Positions 17,448 to 26,361 of a stretch of DNA of 41,526 nt are shown in pieces. The stretch lies in assembly GCA_903970435.1 (NCBI GenBank), contig CAJCIS010000012.1:1-41526 (forward strand). The letters are read 5' to 3'. Position 1 is the first letter of the stretch; every line of letters begins with the position of its first letter. Made by a program: the position numbers and the translations under genes. The notes below the pieces were generated by a model, which was given only the letters and a program-made list of their open reading frames with translations, was not told the origin of the DNA and searched no databases. The stretch is from Acidobacteriota bacterium. Its GTDB lineage: Bacteria; Pseudomonadota; Alphaproteobacteria; Acetobacterales; Acetobacteraceae.

Positions 17448-17768
17448 ATGGCGAGGATTACCTACATCGAATTTGGCGGCCGCGAGCACGTCGTGGACGT
17501 GGTGCCGGGCCTGTCCGTCATGGAGGGCGCGCGGCAGGGCCTCATTTCAGGCATCGATGCGGACTGCGGCGGCGGCTGCTCATGCGGGACCTGTCACGTT
17601 TATGTGGATCCCGACTGGCAGGCGCGCGTAGGCGGACGAAATCCGATCGAGGACGCGACGATCGAGTTTGCTGAAAATGTGCTGCCCAACAGCCGATTGG
17701 CGTGCCAGATCACGGTAACCGAGGCATTGGACGGCCTGGTTGTCCGGATACCGGAAACGCTTCGCTGA
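17448..17768 (+). CDS. Putidaredoxin-type [2Fe-2S] ferredoxin
   Basis: A 106-residue adrenodoxin/putidaredoxin-class ferredoxin. Ligands are C40, C46, C49 ([14 protein letters not shown]) and C86 (SRLACQI). These proteins pass electrons from an NADH-dependent reductase to bacterial P450s. It directly follows the first P450 and probably serves both P450s of the island. No matching reductase gene lies in the window. The start at 17448 has AGGAC 9 bases upstream; the in-frame extension to 17403 is unsupported. Confidence 0.92.
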   Translation: MARITYIEFGGREHVVDVVPGLSVMEGARQGLISGIDADCGGGCSCGTCHVYVDPDWQARVGGRNPIEDATIEFAENVLPNSRLACQITVTEALDGLVVRIPETLR

Positions 17769-17776
17769 ACGGCGTC

Positions 17777-17819
17777 ATCAAAGTTTCCTGGTGCTTTTTT
17801 TCAAGAAGGCAGCTTCCTT
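17777..17819 (-). repeat. AT-rich double-hairpin element, copy c (degenerate)
   Basis: Most diverged copy, with GCACC in place of GAACC and GGAAAC in place of the A-run. Read on the minus strand it starts in the TAA stop of the EthD-like gene (TAAGGAAG). It lies between convergent genes, with the ferredoxin stop 8 bases to its left, where a bidirectional terminator would be useful. Confidence 0.75.
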
Positions 17820-18168
17820 ATGCCTTTTCTTTATCTTTGCGTTGCCGCACCGGTCCCATCACCCGATACAGGATCGGGCTAGCGTCACGCGCCAGCCCAT
17901 CGCTGATGGGCATTTCGCTGGTTCCGACGGCCGCAAAGAACACCTCGAATGTTTTGTCGATATCGTCCGACTCGATGTCGTAGATGGTGAGATATCTGTG
18001 TTTTGGCGGCGTATCGGTATTCCCGCCCGCAGCCTCCAGGCGCTGCGCCGCCATGAAGCCGGGTATACGCAACACATCGTCCAGGTGGCGGCCGTCGTAC
18101 CATGCGTTGTAGTCGGCTTCCCGCCCGGGGGCCGGGTTTGTCAGCACGACATATTTGTAGGCGGCCAT
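17818..18168 (-). CDS. EthD/DUF4286-like dimeric alpha-beta barrel protein
   Basis: A 116-residue protein beginning MAAYKYVVLTNPAPGREADY. The pattern of a beta strand, then NAWYDGRHLDDVLRIPGF, is typical of EthD/DUF4286-like proteins that often sit in aerobic catabolic clusters with oxygenases. Their role is usually unproven. The start at 18168 has an excellent AGGAGAGTGACC ribosome site; a longer frame to 18246 lacks one. The TAA stop is fused to repeat copy c. Function within the pathway is not known. Confidence 0.75.
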   Translation of the reverse strand: MAAYKYVVLTNPAPGREADYNAWYDGRHLDDVLRIPGFMAAQRLEAAGGNTDTPPKHRYLTIYDIESDDIDKTFEVFFAAVGTSEMPISDGLARDASPILYRVMGPVRQRKDKEKA

Positions 18169-18246
18169 GGTCACTCTCCTATTTTTGCGGCCAGCGCGAA
18201 GACGAACCAACGGTTCGGGCCATATCCGATACGTCAGGGATTGCAT

Positions 18247-18294
18247 CAGAGCAAAAGTCTTTTGGTTCTTTTCTTCAGAAAAGAACTGCTTCCT
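18247..18294 (-). repeat. AT-rich double-hairpin element, copy d
   Basis: Perfect stem GTTCTTTTCT with AGAAAAGAAC, and adjacent CAAAAG-T-CTTTTG. The CT/AG pair replaces the TT/AA of most copies, so both stem sides changed together. It begins 17 bases downstream of the stop of the Gfo/Idh/MocA gene. Confidence 0.9.
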
Positions 18295-18311
18295 GACTCC
18301 GCGGACGATAC

Positions 18312-19418
18312 TCAGGCGATTTCATCAAGCCGCACCCAGCGCCGCTCCCGCATCGAAAGGCAAGCTGCACCCAGCATCCGCTCGACCTTCCAGGCCTGCG
18401 CGAAATCGGGGCGCGCGCGGCCTTCGCCGCTTATGGCCTGCACCATGGCGTGCATCGATAACGCCATGGGGTGGGTCGCCTGAATTTCCGCGCCGGCATC
18501 GATGCCGATATCGCCCGCGTGCAGGAAGCGCTGCGGAATGTCGATAGGTTGCGGTGTGGCATCACCGAGCTTGCCGGCATGCAGGGTGGTATCCCGGCTG
18601 GTCGGGAACGATGGCGCCCGCGCCACAATGCGGCCGTTCGCGCCGAAGACGTCGAGCGTCCATCCAGATCCGAGTGTTGCATTCCAGGATACCTGGCACT
18701 GAATTACCATGCCGCTTGCGAAACGCAGCAGCAGGTTGGCGAAATCATTCGTCTCGGCCTTGATGACGGTGCCGTCGGGTGCGCGCCATTCGTCGAGCAA
18801 TCGTCCATCGTGCGCCACCAGTTCGGCCACGTCGCCGAACAGGAAGCTGAGCATGTGGAGCGCCTGGCTGCCCAGGTTGCGGACCGCCGACACGCCGAGC
18901 CCGTCCTGCGCGAACCAGTTATAGGGGAACCGCGGATTGAGCGTGTTGAACAGCGACAGGTTGAACAGGCAAATGCCGCCGAACGGCTGCCCGAGATACC
19001 CCTGATCGATCATTTCCTTGGCTAACCGATGCGCCGGCACCCATTCCGAGAACGCGTCGACCACGCCGACCGTTCCGCTCTGTAGCCACGCCTGGTGCAG
19101 GCGGCGGGCGCCGTCCAGTCCGGCCGCGAACGGAATGGCATTGTAGACATGCTTGCCGTGCGCAAGGCAGGCCAGCACCATCGCCTCGCGGATGCTCGGC
19201 CTTGTGCCGCAATCGACGATGTCGATATCGGGATCGGCGGCCAACGCCTGCGCGTCCCAGAACGGGCGGGCAATGCCATGGCGGGCGGCGGCGGCCTCGG
19301 CGGTTTGGCGGCGTGATGTGCAGACCGCCACCACGTCGATGCCGGGCACGGCGCGCCAGGCCGGCAGGTGGGCGAAGGTGCCCCAGCTCGCGCTGATGAT
19401 TCCGACGTGTAGCGCCAC
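18312..19418 (-). CDS. Gfo/Idh/MocA-family NAD(P)-dependent oxidoreductase
   Basis: A 368-residue protein. An N-terminal Rossmann fold (LHVGIISASWGTFAHLPAWRAVPG, key G-x-x-x-x-W-G) is followed by DIDIVDCGTRPS and HGKHVYNAIPFA, where K in GKHV is the family's conserved lysine position. A C-terminal alpha/beta domain occupies about 125-368. The start is GTG at 19418 with a GGAGGG site 5-6 bases upstream. It lies 27 bases after the LLM monooxygenase, so the two are probably co-transcribed. Such enzymes oxidise or reduce polyols, sugars or cyclic alcohols; the substrate cannot be told here. Confidence 0.85.
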   Translation of the reverse strand: MALHVGIISASWGTFAHLPAWRAVPGIDVVAVCTSRRQTAEAAAARHGIARPFWDAQALAADPDIDIVDCGTRPSIREAMVLACLAHGKHVYNAIPFAAGLDGARRLHQAWLQSGTVGVVDAFSEWVPAHRLAKEMIDQGYLGQPFGGICLFNLSLFNTLNPRFPYNWFAQDGLGVSAVRNLGSQALHMLSFLFGDVAELVAHDGRLLDEWRAPDGTVIKAETNDFANLLLRFASGMVIQCQVSWNATLGSGWTLDVFGANGRIVARAPSFPTSRDTTLHAGKLGDATPQPIDIPQRFLHAGDIGIDAGAEIQATHPMALSMHAMVQAISGEGRARPDFAQAWKVERMLGAACLSMRERRWVRLDEIA

Positions 19419-19445
19419 TTTGCCCTCCCCGGCGCGGCTATGTCA

Positions 19446-20357
19446 TCAATGAATTTTCGCAATAACCTCGGCGCCCATGCGGGCGGCATTGTCGCACCAT
19501 TCATTCCGGGTTGCGCCATCGACACGAAGACCCGCGCCGGTCACGCCAAGCGCGCGAAATTCAGCGATCCGGTCCACCAGCTGCTGCGCGGAGAGGGTTT
19601 CGCCCGGCAGGTTGATGCCGCCCAGGATGACTTCCGGCGGTTCGGCGCGGCCGTATCGTTCGCATTGTTCGCGCATGTAGGCGATGGACCTGGCGAGATC
19701 GTCAGGGCCCGCCAATTCGGACGTGCGCGCCGTGGCGGTGCCCGCGCCGGAGGTGAAGAACGGGTTCCAGGCATCGCCGAATTCAACGGCACGGCGGATG
19801 GCGCGGGGCGAGTTGCCGCCCAACAGGAACGGCGGGTGCGGCTTTTGCAACGGCCCCGGCAGGATGCGGTTGCCGAACGCCTGGTAGCCGGTGCCCTCGA
19901 AGGTGAATTCCGTGCCGCCGAGTGCCGCCTTCAAGGCGCGCAGATATTCGTCCATGATTTCGTTGCGACTCTCGAAATTGACACCGAGCGCGCGGTATTC
20001 GCCCTTGAGGTAGCCGGCGCCAAAACCTATCGTTACGCGACCGGCAGAAAATACATCGAGCGTGGCAATCGCGCGGGCGGCGATGAACGGGTTGCGGTAG
20101 GGCAGAACCAGAATGCCGGTCTGCAGCCGCACCTTGCTTGTAGCCGACGCGAGCAGCGCCAGCATGACGAACGGGTCCTGCGCATGGTGGCCGCCGGCAT
20201 CCAGCCACCTTCCGGTGGGACATGGGTGATCCGTAACGCAACCGGCATAAAAACCGGCATTCTCGATCGCCTGGCCTACCTCGGCCACGGCTTGCAGGGT
20301 GAGGAATTGATTGGGGTCTTGCGTTTGGTCGAAGGGCAACGGGACATTCAGTCGCAC
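19446..20357 (-). CDS. LLM-class flavin/F420-dependent oxidoreductase
   Basis: A 303-residue luciferase-like TIM-barrel protein of the single-subunit kind often called F420-dependent. Markers are NAGFYAGCVTDHPCPTG, QTGILVLPYRNP, SAGRVTIGFGAGYLKGEYRALG and PPFLLGGNSPRAIRR. Such enzymes do Baeyer-Villiger or desulfonation type chemistry with reduced flavin, or hydride transfer with F420. The likely start is GTG at 20357 (VRLNVPLPFDQ). The open frame to 20567 passes through a repeat element, gives a false FLVLFFKKE segment and overlaps the upstream SDR. Cofactor and substrate are open. Confidence 0.83.
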   Translation of the reverse strand: MRLNVPLPFDQTQDPNQFLTLQAVAEVGQAIENAGFYAGCVTDHPCPTGRWLDAGGHHAQDPFVMLALLASATSKVRLQTGILVLPYRNPFIAARAIATLDVFSAGRVTIGFGAGYLKGEYRALGVNFESRNEIMDEYLRALKAALGGTEFTFEGTGYQAFGNRILPGPLQKPHPPFLLGGNSPRAIRRAVEFGDAWNPFFTSGAGTATARTSELAGPDDLARSIAYMREQCERYGRAEPPEVILGGINLPGETLSAQQLVDRIAEFRALGVTGAGLRVDGATRNEWCDNAARMGAEVIAKIH

Positions 20358-20380
20358 GATCCTGGGGCCTTTCAAGAAAA

Positions 20381-20430
20381 AAGGAAGCCGTTCTTTTTTG
20401 AAAAAAAGAACCAAAAAACTTTTTTCTGTT
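20381..20430 (+). repeat. AT-rich double-hairpin element, copy e
   Basis: Complete copy from AAGGAAGC to CTGTT in plus orientation, between two minus-strand genes. Its CTGTT end overlaps the SDR stop: read on the minus strand the stop is the TAA of TAACAG. Orientation is therefore opposite to copies b and c, yet it also abuts a stop codon. Confidence 0.9.
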
Positions 20431-21274
20431 AGCCGCCGAGGGTCCATTGGCCGGCTTCGTTGCGTATCCATCCGGATGAGGCCCAGCTGCCGCCGTCGAC
20501 CGGCAGGACTGCGCCGGTGACGTAGCTGCTCATGGGCGAGGCCAGGAACAAGGCGGCCTTGCCGCATTCGGTGTCGATCCCGCCGCGGCCCAACGGAATA
20601 CGCCGCCGGGTTGCTTGCTGCTGTTCGGGCGATGGAGGCCGCCAGGTGGATGGATCGACCGGGCCGGTGACATTGCCGTGCAATCCGGGCGTCAGCGTGT
20701 AGTCGGGCGCGATGGCATTCACCCGAATCCCGTGCACGGCCAGCTCGAGCGCCATTGTGCGGGTGAAATTATTCATCCCGGCCTTGCAGGCGGCATAAAC
20801 GGCATAATTTGGCGCCGCGCGCGATGCCTCGATGCTGCTGACATTCACGACCGCGCCGCCGCGGCCGCCACGGATGATAGTCGGCACCGCCGCCGATGTC
20901 GCCGCGAACATACTGACCAGATTGAGATCGATATGCCGCCGCCAGGAACGCTCGGACTGTTCTAGAAACGGCCGGCCGCTGACCCCGCCTACATTGTTGA
21001 CCAGGATGTCGATGCGGCCGAACTGTCTGTCCGCCTGCGCCACCAGGGCACGGATTTGCGCCGGGTCGGCGGCGTCGGTCGGCACCGCAAGCACGTCGCG
21101 TCCCAACGCGCGGATTGAAGCGGCGGCTTCGTCGCAACGTTGCGGTATAATATCGGCGATGACGATATCCGCGCCCGCGGCGGCGAAGGCGAGCGCGATC
21201 GCGCGCCCGATCCCGCCGCCGCCGCCGGTGACGATGGCAACCTGGCCGGTAAGGGAATGGTCCTGGGATGGCAT
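20429..21274 (-). CDS. Short-chain dehydrogenase/reductase
   Basis: A 281-residue classical SDR. Cofactor motif TGGGGGIG is at 16-23, NNVGG at 93-97, and the catalytic S147, Y160 and K164 are in the Y-x3-K form. The C-terminus has GAVLPVDGGSW. It oxidises or reduces an alcohol/ketone, preferring NAD by the acidic residue after the second strand (VIADI). It is first of the minus-strand group that converges on the P450/ferredoxin pair. No clear ribosome site precedes the ATG. Pathway substrate unknown. Confidence 0.88.
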   Translation of the reverse strand: MPSQDHSLTGQVAIVTGGGGGIGRAIALAFAAAGADIVIADIIPQRCDEAAASIRALGRDVLAVPTDAADPAQIRALVAQADRQFGRIDILVNNVGGVSGRPFLEQSERSWRRHIDLNLVSMFAATSAAVPTIIRGGRGGAVVNVSSIEASRAAPNYAVYAACKAGMNNFTRTMALELAVHGIRVNAIAPDYTLTPGLHGNVTGPVDPSTWRPPSPEQQQATRRRIPLGRGGIDTECGKAALFLASPMSSYVTGAVLPVDGGSWASSGWIRNEAGQWTLGG

Positions 21275-21349
21275 GATGCTGTGTGTCTGTCCGCAAGCGA
21301 CAAAAATCTTTGCTCATTTGGGAGCGCACCGAGCGCGCATGCAAAAGTG

Positions 21350-21393
21350 CAAAAGTCTTTTGTTTCTTTTTTTCAAAAAAGAAATACTTCCTT
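21350..21393 (-). repeat. AT-rich double-hairpin element, copy f
   Basis: Stem is TTTCTTTTTT with AAAAAAGAAA, so the closing G-C pair of other copies has become T-A on both sides. It lies between divergently transcribed genes (SDR at 21274 and AcuI-like at 21545), a place where no transcript needs terminating. This argues against a purely terminator role. Confidence 0.9.
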
Positions 21394-21544
21394 TTGCTGC
21401 CAAAGCCACCTCCGGCGGTCGCCCCGGCGCGCGGGCGCCCCACTCATCGCTCCGGCGCTAATCGGGCCTTGCGAGGGTGGCGGCGTTGCATTCACCGGCG
21501 ATCGCGGGCACCTCGGCGGCGGCGCCTGGCAGCCGGAGTAAGCG

Positions 21545-22528
21545 ATGTTTGCGGCCATCCTGATCGACAAGAACGACTCCGGCCAGACCGTGGCGCGCAC
21601 CGAGCTTGCCGATGATCGGCTGCCCGAAGGTGACGTAACGATCGACGTCGCGTATTCGACGATCAACTACAAGGACGGCCTGGCGATCACCGGCAAATCT
21701 CCCGTGGTGCGTAAGTTTCCGATGGTGCCGGGGATCGATCTGGCCGGTACGGTGGCACAGAGCGCGCACGGCGACTGGAAAACCGGCGACCGGGTGGTGC
21801 TGAACGGCTGGGGCGTCGGCGAAACCCATTGGGGCGGCCTGGCGCAGCGCGCCCGTGTGAAAGGCGACTGGCTGGTGCCGTTGGAGGCTGCCTTCAGCTT
21901 GCGACAGGCGATGGCGATCGGTACCGCGGGTTATACCGCAAGCCTTTGCGTCGAGGCGCTGATGCGGCACGGCGTTCGGCCGGGGCAAGGCGACGTGCTC
22001 GTCACCGGCGCCACCGGGGGTGTCGGCAGTGTTGCGATCGCGCTGCTGGCGCGCGCCGGATTTGCCGTCACCGCCGCCACGGGGAAGGCGGCGGAAGCCG
22101 ATTACCTGAAACAGCTCGGCGCCGGTGCGATCATCGACCGCAATGAATTGGCGGCCGCGGGCAAGCCGCTGCAGAAGGAACGCTGGGCGGCGGTGGTTGA
22201 TTCGGTCGGCAGCCACACGCTGGCCAATGCGTGTGCGCAGACCCGATACGGCGGCGCGGTGGCGGCGTGCGGGCTGGCGCAGGGCATGGATTTTCCCGCT
22301 TCGGTCGCGCCGTTCATTCTGCGCGGCATTAGCCTGCTCGGCATTGACAGCGTCATGGCGCCGAGGGCGCCGCGCCTGGCCGCCTGGCAACGCCTCGCGC
22401 GCGACCTCGATCCCGCGGTGCTGGAAACAATCGCGACCGATATCGGCCTCGGCGCGGTCATTGAGTCGGCGCGGCAATTGATGGACGGCACGGTGCGCGG
22501 ACGCTTCGTGGTCGATGTAAACGGCTGA
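21545..22528 (+). CDS. acuI: AcuI/YhdH-type NADPH-dependent acryloyl-CoA reductase family protein
   Basis: A 327-residue zinc-free medium-chain reductase. [39 protein letters not shown] and [19 protein letters not shown] are signatures of the YhdH/AcuI subgroup. [14 protein letters not shown] at about 155-168 is the NADPH site. AcuI reduces acryloyl-CoA to propionyl-CoA and detoxifies acrylate; other members accept other enones. The start at 21545 has GGAG 6 bases upstream. A role here on an enoyl intermediate of the island, or as general defence, is possible. Confidence 0.87.
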   Translation: MFAAILIDKNDSGQTVARTELADDRLPEGDVTIDVAYSTINYKDGLAITGKSPVVRKFPMVPGIDLAGTVAQSAHGDWKTGDRVVLNGWGVGETHWGGLAQRARVKGDWLVPLEAAFSLRQAMAIGTAGYTASLCVEALMRHGVRPGQGDVLVTGATGGVGSVAIALLARAGFAVTAATGKAAEADYLKQLGAGAIIDRNELAAAGKPLQKERWAAVVDSVGSHTLANACAQTRYGGAVAACGLAQGMDFPASVAPFILRGISLLGIDSVMAPRAPRLAAWQRLARDLDPAVLETIATDIGLGAVIESARQLMDGTVRGRFVVDVNG

Positions 22529-22542
22529 GTTGTAGCGGCGAA

Positions 22543-22587
22543 AGCAAAAGTCTTTTGGTTCTTTTCTTCAGAAAAGAACGGCTTGCG
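22543..22587 (-). repeat. AT-rich double-hairpin element, copy g
   Basis: Same CT/AG stem variant as copy d. It begins 14 bases after the AcuI-like stop with its CAAAAG-T-CTTTTG end nearest the gene. The GGAAGC end is altered (read on minus: CGCAAGCC). Confidence 0.88.
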
Positions 22588-22708
22588 TAATCCTCGCCGG
22601 CCCCGGAAGGCATCGCCGCCGCGATACCTGCCGCACCCGTCCGCGTTGGGGCGGCAGGCGAACGATGGCTCTGCTAGCCCGGAGCGGCATCAGGAATTGA
22701 GGTGCGCA

Positions 22709-23440
22709 TTGGCCAGAACGATAGTCATCACGGGCGCGGGCGTCGGGCTGGGGCGGGCGCTTGCACGGCGTTTCGCCTCGGAGGGCGAAACGGTCATTCT
22801 GCTTGGGCGCACCGCCGCCAAGATCGAGGCCGCGGCGGCGGAGATTGGCGCGCGCGCTATGGCCGTTGCGTGCGACGTGTCGTCGCCCGACGCGATCCGC
22901 GAGGCGTTCGCCGCCATCGCGGCACGGCATCCGCAAATCGACGTGCTCATCAACAATGCTGCCATCTTCGAGCCATTCCTGATTGCCGAGGCAACAGACC
23001 AGCAGATTGTGCAAGCGATCGGCACCAACCTGGTCGGCCCGATGCTATGCGCCCGCGCGGCCATCCCGATGATGGAACGGGGGGCGCATATCATCAATGT
23101 CAGCAGCGAGTCGATCGATCTGCCGTTTCCGCATCTTATCGTTTATCAAAGCTCGAAGGCGGGGCTGGAGCGATTTTCGCTCGGCCTGAATCGCGAGTTG
23201 GAGGCGTGCGGCATCCGGGTGAGCATCGTGCGCGCCGGACAGATGATGGAAGAAGGCAAGGTGTGGGACGTGGACCCGGCGGCGGCAAAGCGCTTTGCGC
23301 AGGCTGCCATGGCGGCCGGGCTCAACCTGCGCGAGCGGCCGATTTCGCAATTCACCTCGGTGACGCAGATATTCCGGTCATTGATCGACCTGCCGCCTGA
23401 TCTGCACGCGGTCAGCATTTCGCTGCATGCGCGGAGGTAA
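22709..23440 (+). CDS. Short-chain dehydrogenase/reductase
   Basis: A 243-residue classical SDR. TGAGVGLG is at 8-15, NNAA at 82-85, and the catalytic S133, Y146 and K150 (YQSSK) are present. The best start is TTG at 22709 with GAGG 7 bases upstream; the family N-terminus begins right there (LARTIVITGAG). The frame is open to 22583 but that part is proline/arginine-rich and non-homologous. The stop TAA is followed directly by repeat copy h. Probable partner of the neighbouring aldehyde dehydrogenase and P450; substrate unknown. Confidence 0.85.
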   Translation: MARTIVITGAGVGLGRALARRFASEGETVILLGRTAAKIEAAAAEIGARAMAVACDVSSPDAIREAFAAIAARHPQIDVLINNAAIFEPFLIAEATDQQIVQAIGTNLVGPMLCARAAIPMMERGAHIINVSSESIDLPFPHLIVYQSSKAGLERFSLGLNRELEACGIRVSIVRAGQMMEEGKVWDVDPAAAKRFAQAAMAAGLNLRERPISQFTSVTQIFRSLIDLPPDLHAVSISLHARR

Positions 23441-23489
23441 AAGGAAAAACTTCTCTTTTGAAAAAAAGCAGCAAAAACTTTCCTCTGTT
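23441..23489 (+). repeat. AT-rich double-hairpin element, copy h
   Basis: Plus-oriented, diverged copy (stem CTTCTCTTTT against AAAAAAGCAG) that starts at the base after the SDR stop codon. It forms the left half of an inverted pair with copy i. Confidence 0.85.
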
Positions 23490-23523
23490 GGCATACGCGC
23501 CCAGTTCAAATGTAACGCGTACC

Positions 23524-23573
23524 AACAGATAAAAGTTTTTTGGTTCTTTTTTTCAAAAAAGAACTACTTCTTC
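23524..23573 (-). repeat. AT-rich double-hairpin element, copy i
   Basis: Consensus stem and AACAG end, minus orientation. It ends 20 bases before the aldehyde dehydrogenase start, just ahead of its AAGGA ribosome site, so it would lie in that gene's leader if transcription starts upstream. Confidence 0.9.
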
Positions 23574-23592
23574 TATGTCAAAGGACCACACG

Positions 23593-25065
23593 ATGGGTAT
23601 CATTCCAGACGCCATTCTCTACATCGACGGCACCCTGCGCGGCGCCACCGGCGGCAGGACCTATGACAATATTGGGCCGTGGACCGGGGCAGTGATCGGC
23701 AAGGCGTCCGATGCCACTGCCGAGGATGTCGAGGCCGCGATCGTTGCCGCGCGCCGCGCGTTCGATGAAACCGATTGGGCAATGAACCACGGCAGGCGCC
23801 TGGCGCTACTCACCAGGCTGCGTGATCTGATGCGGGACAATCAGAAGACTCTGGTCGAAATCGCGCGTCACGAGGCCGGGGCGGCGATCGGCGCGGCGTT
23901 CGGCGCGCATGTACAGGGGGCGCTGGCCGGCTTCGATGCGCTGCTCGCGGTATTTCCGGACGTGAAATGGGAAGAGGATCGCGGGCGGCGCCAGGATTAT
24001 GGCATGTGGACCGACCGCACGGTGGTGTACGAACCGGTGGGCGTGGTGGCCGCCATCACCCCGTGGAACGTGCCGCTGTACGTCAATGTCGGCAAGGTTG
24101 TTGCGGCACTGCTGGCGGGCTGCACGGTTATTCTGAAGCCGGCGCCGGACACGCCGGTCATGGCGTCTTTCATGGGGGAGCTCGCGCTTCAGGCCGGCTT
24201 CCCCGCCGGGGTGTTCAATGTCGTCAGCTCGCAGGACCCGGCGATGGCGGGCGAAATGCTTGTCGCCGACCCCCGCGTCGATCTGATCAGTTTCACCGGG
24301 TCCACGGCGACCGGCCGGCGCATCATGGAGAAGGGTGCCGCGACCCTGAAGCGCGTTTTCCTTGAACTGGGCGGCAAGTCGGCGATGATCATTCTCGATG
24401 ACGCGCCGGATTTCGCAATGTCCGTCATGCGGTCGATCCTGGTGTACCACGCCGGCCAAGGCTGTGCCGTCACATCGCGCCTGCTGGTTCCGCGGTCGCG
24501 CTACGAGGAGGCGGTGCGGGCGCTGGAAATGGCTTATGCGGGCTACGCGACGAAATGGGGCAGCAGCGAAGATCCGACGCACATGATGGGACCGGTCGCG
24601 TCGAAACGGCAATTCGACCGCGTGATGAGCTACATCGAACTCGGCAAGCAGGAAGGCGCGCGCCTGCTGGCCGGCGGCCGCGCACGCCCGGATCTGGGCA
24701 GCGGTTATTTTATCGAACCAACGTGTTTCGTGGACGTGACGAACGACATGCGGATCGCGCGCGAGGAAATTTTCGGGCCGGTGCTGGTGGTGATACCGTA
24801 TGAAGACGACGACGATGCCATCCGCATTGCCAACGACAGCGAATATGGATTGTGCGGCGGGATCGTTTCCGCCGACAAGGATCGGGCCATGCGGATGGCG
24901 CGGCGCATCCGGTCCGGCACGGTGAGCGTCAATGGCGGCATGTGCATTGCCGGGGACCTGCCGTTCGGCGGCTACAAAAGCAGCGGCATCGGCCGCGAAT
25001 GGGGTCGCGAGGGCATCGAGGAGTTCCTCGAGACCAAGGCGATCGGCATCGGGGTGGCGGCGTGA
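23593..25065 (+). CDS. NAD(P)-dependent aldehyde dehydrogenase
   Basis: A 490-residue ALDH-superfamily enzyme of normal length. PWNVP (N159), FTGSTATGRRIM, ELGGKS (general base E258) and GQGC (nucleophile C291) are all present. EIFGPVL is in the C-terminal half. It oxidises an aldehyde to its acid. The start is ATG at 23593 with AAGGA 7 bases upstream; an in-frame ATG at 23575 lacks a ribosome site. It is 16 bases from the following P450, suggesting alcohol/aldehyde products of P450 hydroxylation are its substrates. Confidence 0.92.
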   Translation: MGIIPDAILYIDGTLRGATGGRTYDNIGPWTGAVIGKASDATAEDVEAAIVAARRAFDETDWAMNHGRRLALLTRLRDLMRDNQKTLVEIARHEAGAAIGAAFGAHVQGALAGFDALLAVFPDVKWEEDRGRRQDYGMWTDRTVVYEPVGVVAAITPWNVPLYVNVGKVVAALLAGCTVILKPAPDTPVMASFMGELALQAGFPAGVFNVVSSQDPAMAGEMLVADPRVDLISFTGSTATGRRIMEKGAATLKRVFLELGGKSAMIILDDAPDFAMSVMRSILVYHAGQGCAVTSRLLVPRSRYEEAVRALEMAYAGYATKWGSSEDPTHMMGPVASKRQFDRVMSYIELGKQEGARLLAGGRARPDLGSGYFIEPTCFVDVTNDMRIAREEIFGPVLVVIPYEDDDDAIRIANDSEYGLCGGIVSADKDRAMRMARRIRSGTVSVNGGMCIAGDLPFGGYKSSGIGREWGREGIEEFLETKAIGIGVAA

Positions 25066-25081
25066 TTGATGGGAGAATGAG

Positions 25082-26338
25082 ATGTCCGAACTTGCCGCGC
25101 TGAGCGCCGCGATTGCGAAACCGGCGCATGTCGCCGAACACCTCGTGTATGATTTCGACAGCTTCCACGACCCGGCCTATCTGGAAAATCCGCATGCCCG
25201 GATTCTCGATATGATCGCGCATGCGCCGCCGGTGTTCTGGACGCCGCGCAATGGCGGCCACTGGATGATCATCAGCCATGAGGCGGTGTTCAAGGCGTCG
25301 CGCGATTTCGACTCGTTCTCCAGCGAATTCGTTCCACAGGCGCAGATCAAGGCCATGGAGGCCGCGATGCCGCCTGGATCGCCGCACATTCCGCAGCCGC
25401 TGCCGATCAATATCGACCCGCCGGCGCACACCAAATTCCGCGCGCCGCTGCAGGGCGCGTTCTCGCCAAAGGCGATGATGGCGCTGAAGGACGATATCCG
25501 TGCGCTGGCCGCCGAATTGATCGAGCGGATCAAGCCGCGCGGCGGCTGCGACTTCATGACGGAGGTCGCCGGACCGTTGCCGGTGCAGGTGTTTCTCAAA
25601 ATGTTCGGACTGCCGCTCGAACGGCAGGCGCAGTATCGGGCGCTGGTCAAGCAGCACCTCTCCAATCCCGAACCCGACCCGAGGGAGAGCCTGAAGCGGC
25701 TGATGAACGTCGCCGCCATCATGCACGACACCTTGATCGACCGCCGCGACAATCCGCGCGACGACATCATCAGCCTGTTGTGGAAGACCGAGATCGACGG
25801 CAAGCCGACCACGCTCGGCGACATGGAAAATTATTGCGTTCTGCTATTCATCGCCGGGCTCGATACCGTTATGAACGGCATCGGCCACGGGGTGCGTCAT
25901 CTGGCGAACACGCCGGCGCTGCAGGCGACGCTCAGCGCCAATCCGAAGCTCATTGCGGAAGCTTCCGAGGAGTTGCTGCGCCGCTACACGTTCACCGTTC
26001 CGCCGCGCATCGTCGCCCGCGACATGGCCTTCGAGGGGGCCGAGATGCGCAAGGGCGAGCGGGCCTTTCTGTTCCTGCCGGCCGCCGATCTCGATCCGCG
26101 CGAATTCGCCGATCCGGAAATTTTCGACCTCAGCCGTGAAAACAGGGCGCATATTGCCTTCGGCACGGGACCGCATCGGTGCCTGGGTTCGCATCTCGCG
26201 CGGATCGAGCTTCAGGTTCTGTACGAGGAACTGCTCGCCCGGCTGCCCGAATTCCGGCTCGATCCGGCGCGGCCGATCCGGTACCATGGCGGGCACGTCA
26301 TGGGACCCGACACGCTTCATTTATTGTGGAACGTTTGA
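25082..26338 (+). CDS. Cytochrome P450, P450cam-like class I
   Basis: A 418-residue soluble P450. I-helix AGLDT is at 258-262, ExxR at E297-R300, and the haem loop FGTGPHRCLG has ligand C367. DPPAHTKFRAPL at 112-123 is the usual C-helix region. The C-terminal GGHVMGPDTLHLLW recalls P450cam-type ends, which points to terpenoid or similar hydrophobic substrates. The ribosome site GGGAGAATGAG precedes the ATG. It needs ferredoxin and reductase; the ferredoxin at 17448 is the nearest candidate. Confidence 0.93.
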   Translation: MSELAALSAAIAKPAHVAEHLVYDFDSFHDPAYLENPHARILDMIAHAPPVFWTPRNGGHWMIISHEAVFKASRDFDSFSSEFVPQAQIKAMEAAMPPGSPHIPQPLPINIDPPAHTKFRAPLQGAFSPKAMMALKDDIRALAAELIERIKPRGGCDFMTEVAGPLPVQVFLKMFGLPLERQAQYRALVKQHLSNPEPDPRESLKRLMNVAAIMHDTLIDRRDNPRDDIISLLWKTEIDGKPTTLGDMENYCVLLFIAGLDTVMNGIGHGVRHLANTPALQATLSANPKLIAEASEELLRRYTFTVPPRIVARDMAFEGAEMRKGERAFLFLPAADLDPREFADPEIFDLSRENRAHIAFGTGPHRCLGSHLARIELQVLYEELLARLPEFRLDPARPIRYHGGHVMGPDTLHLLWNV

Positions 26339-26361
26339 GGCCATTGCCTGAGCCCGACGCA

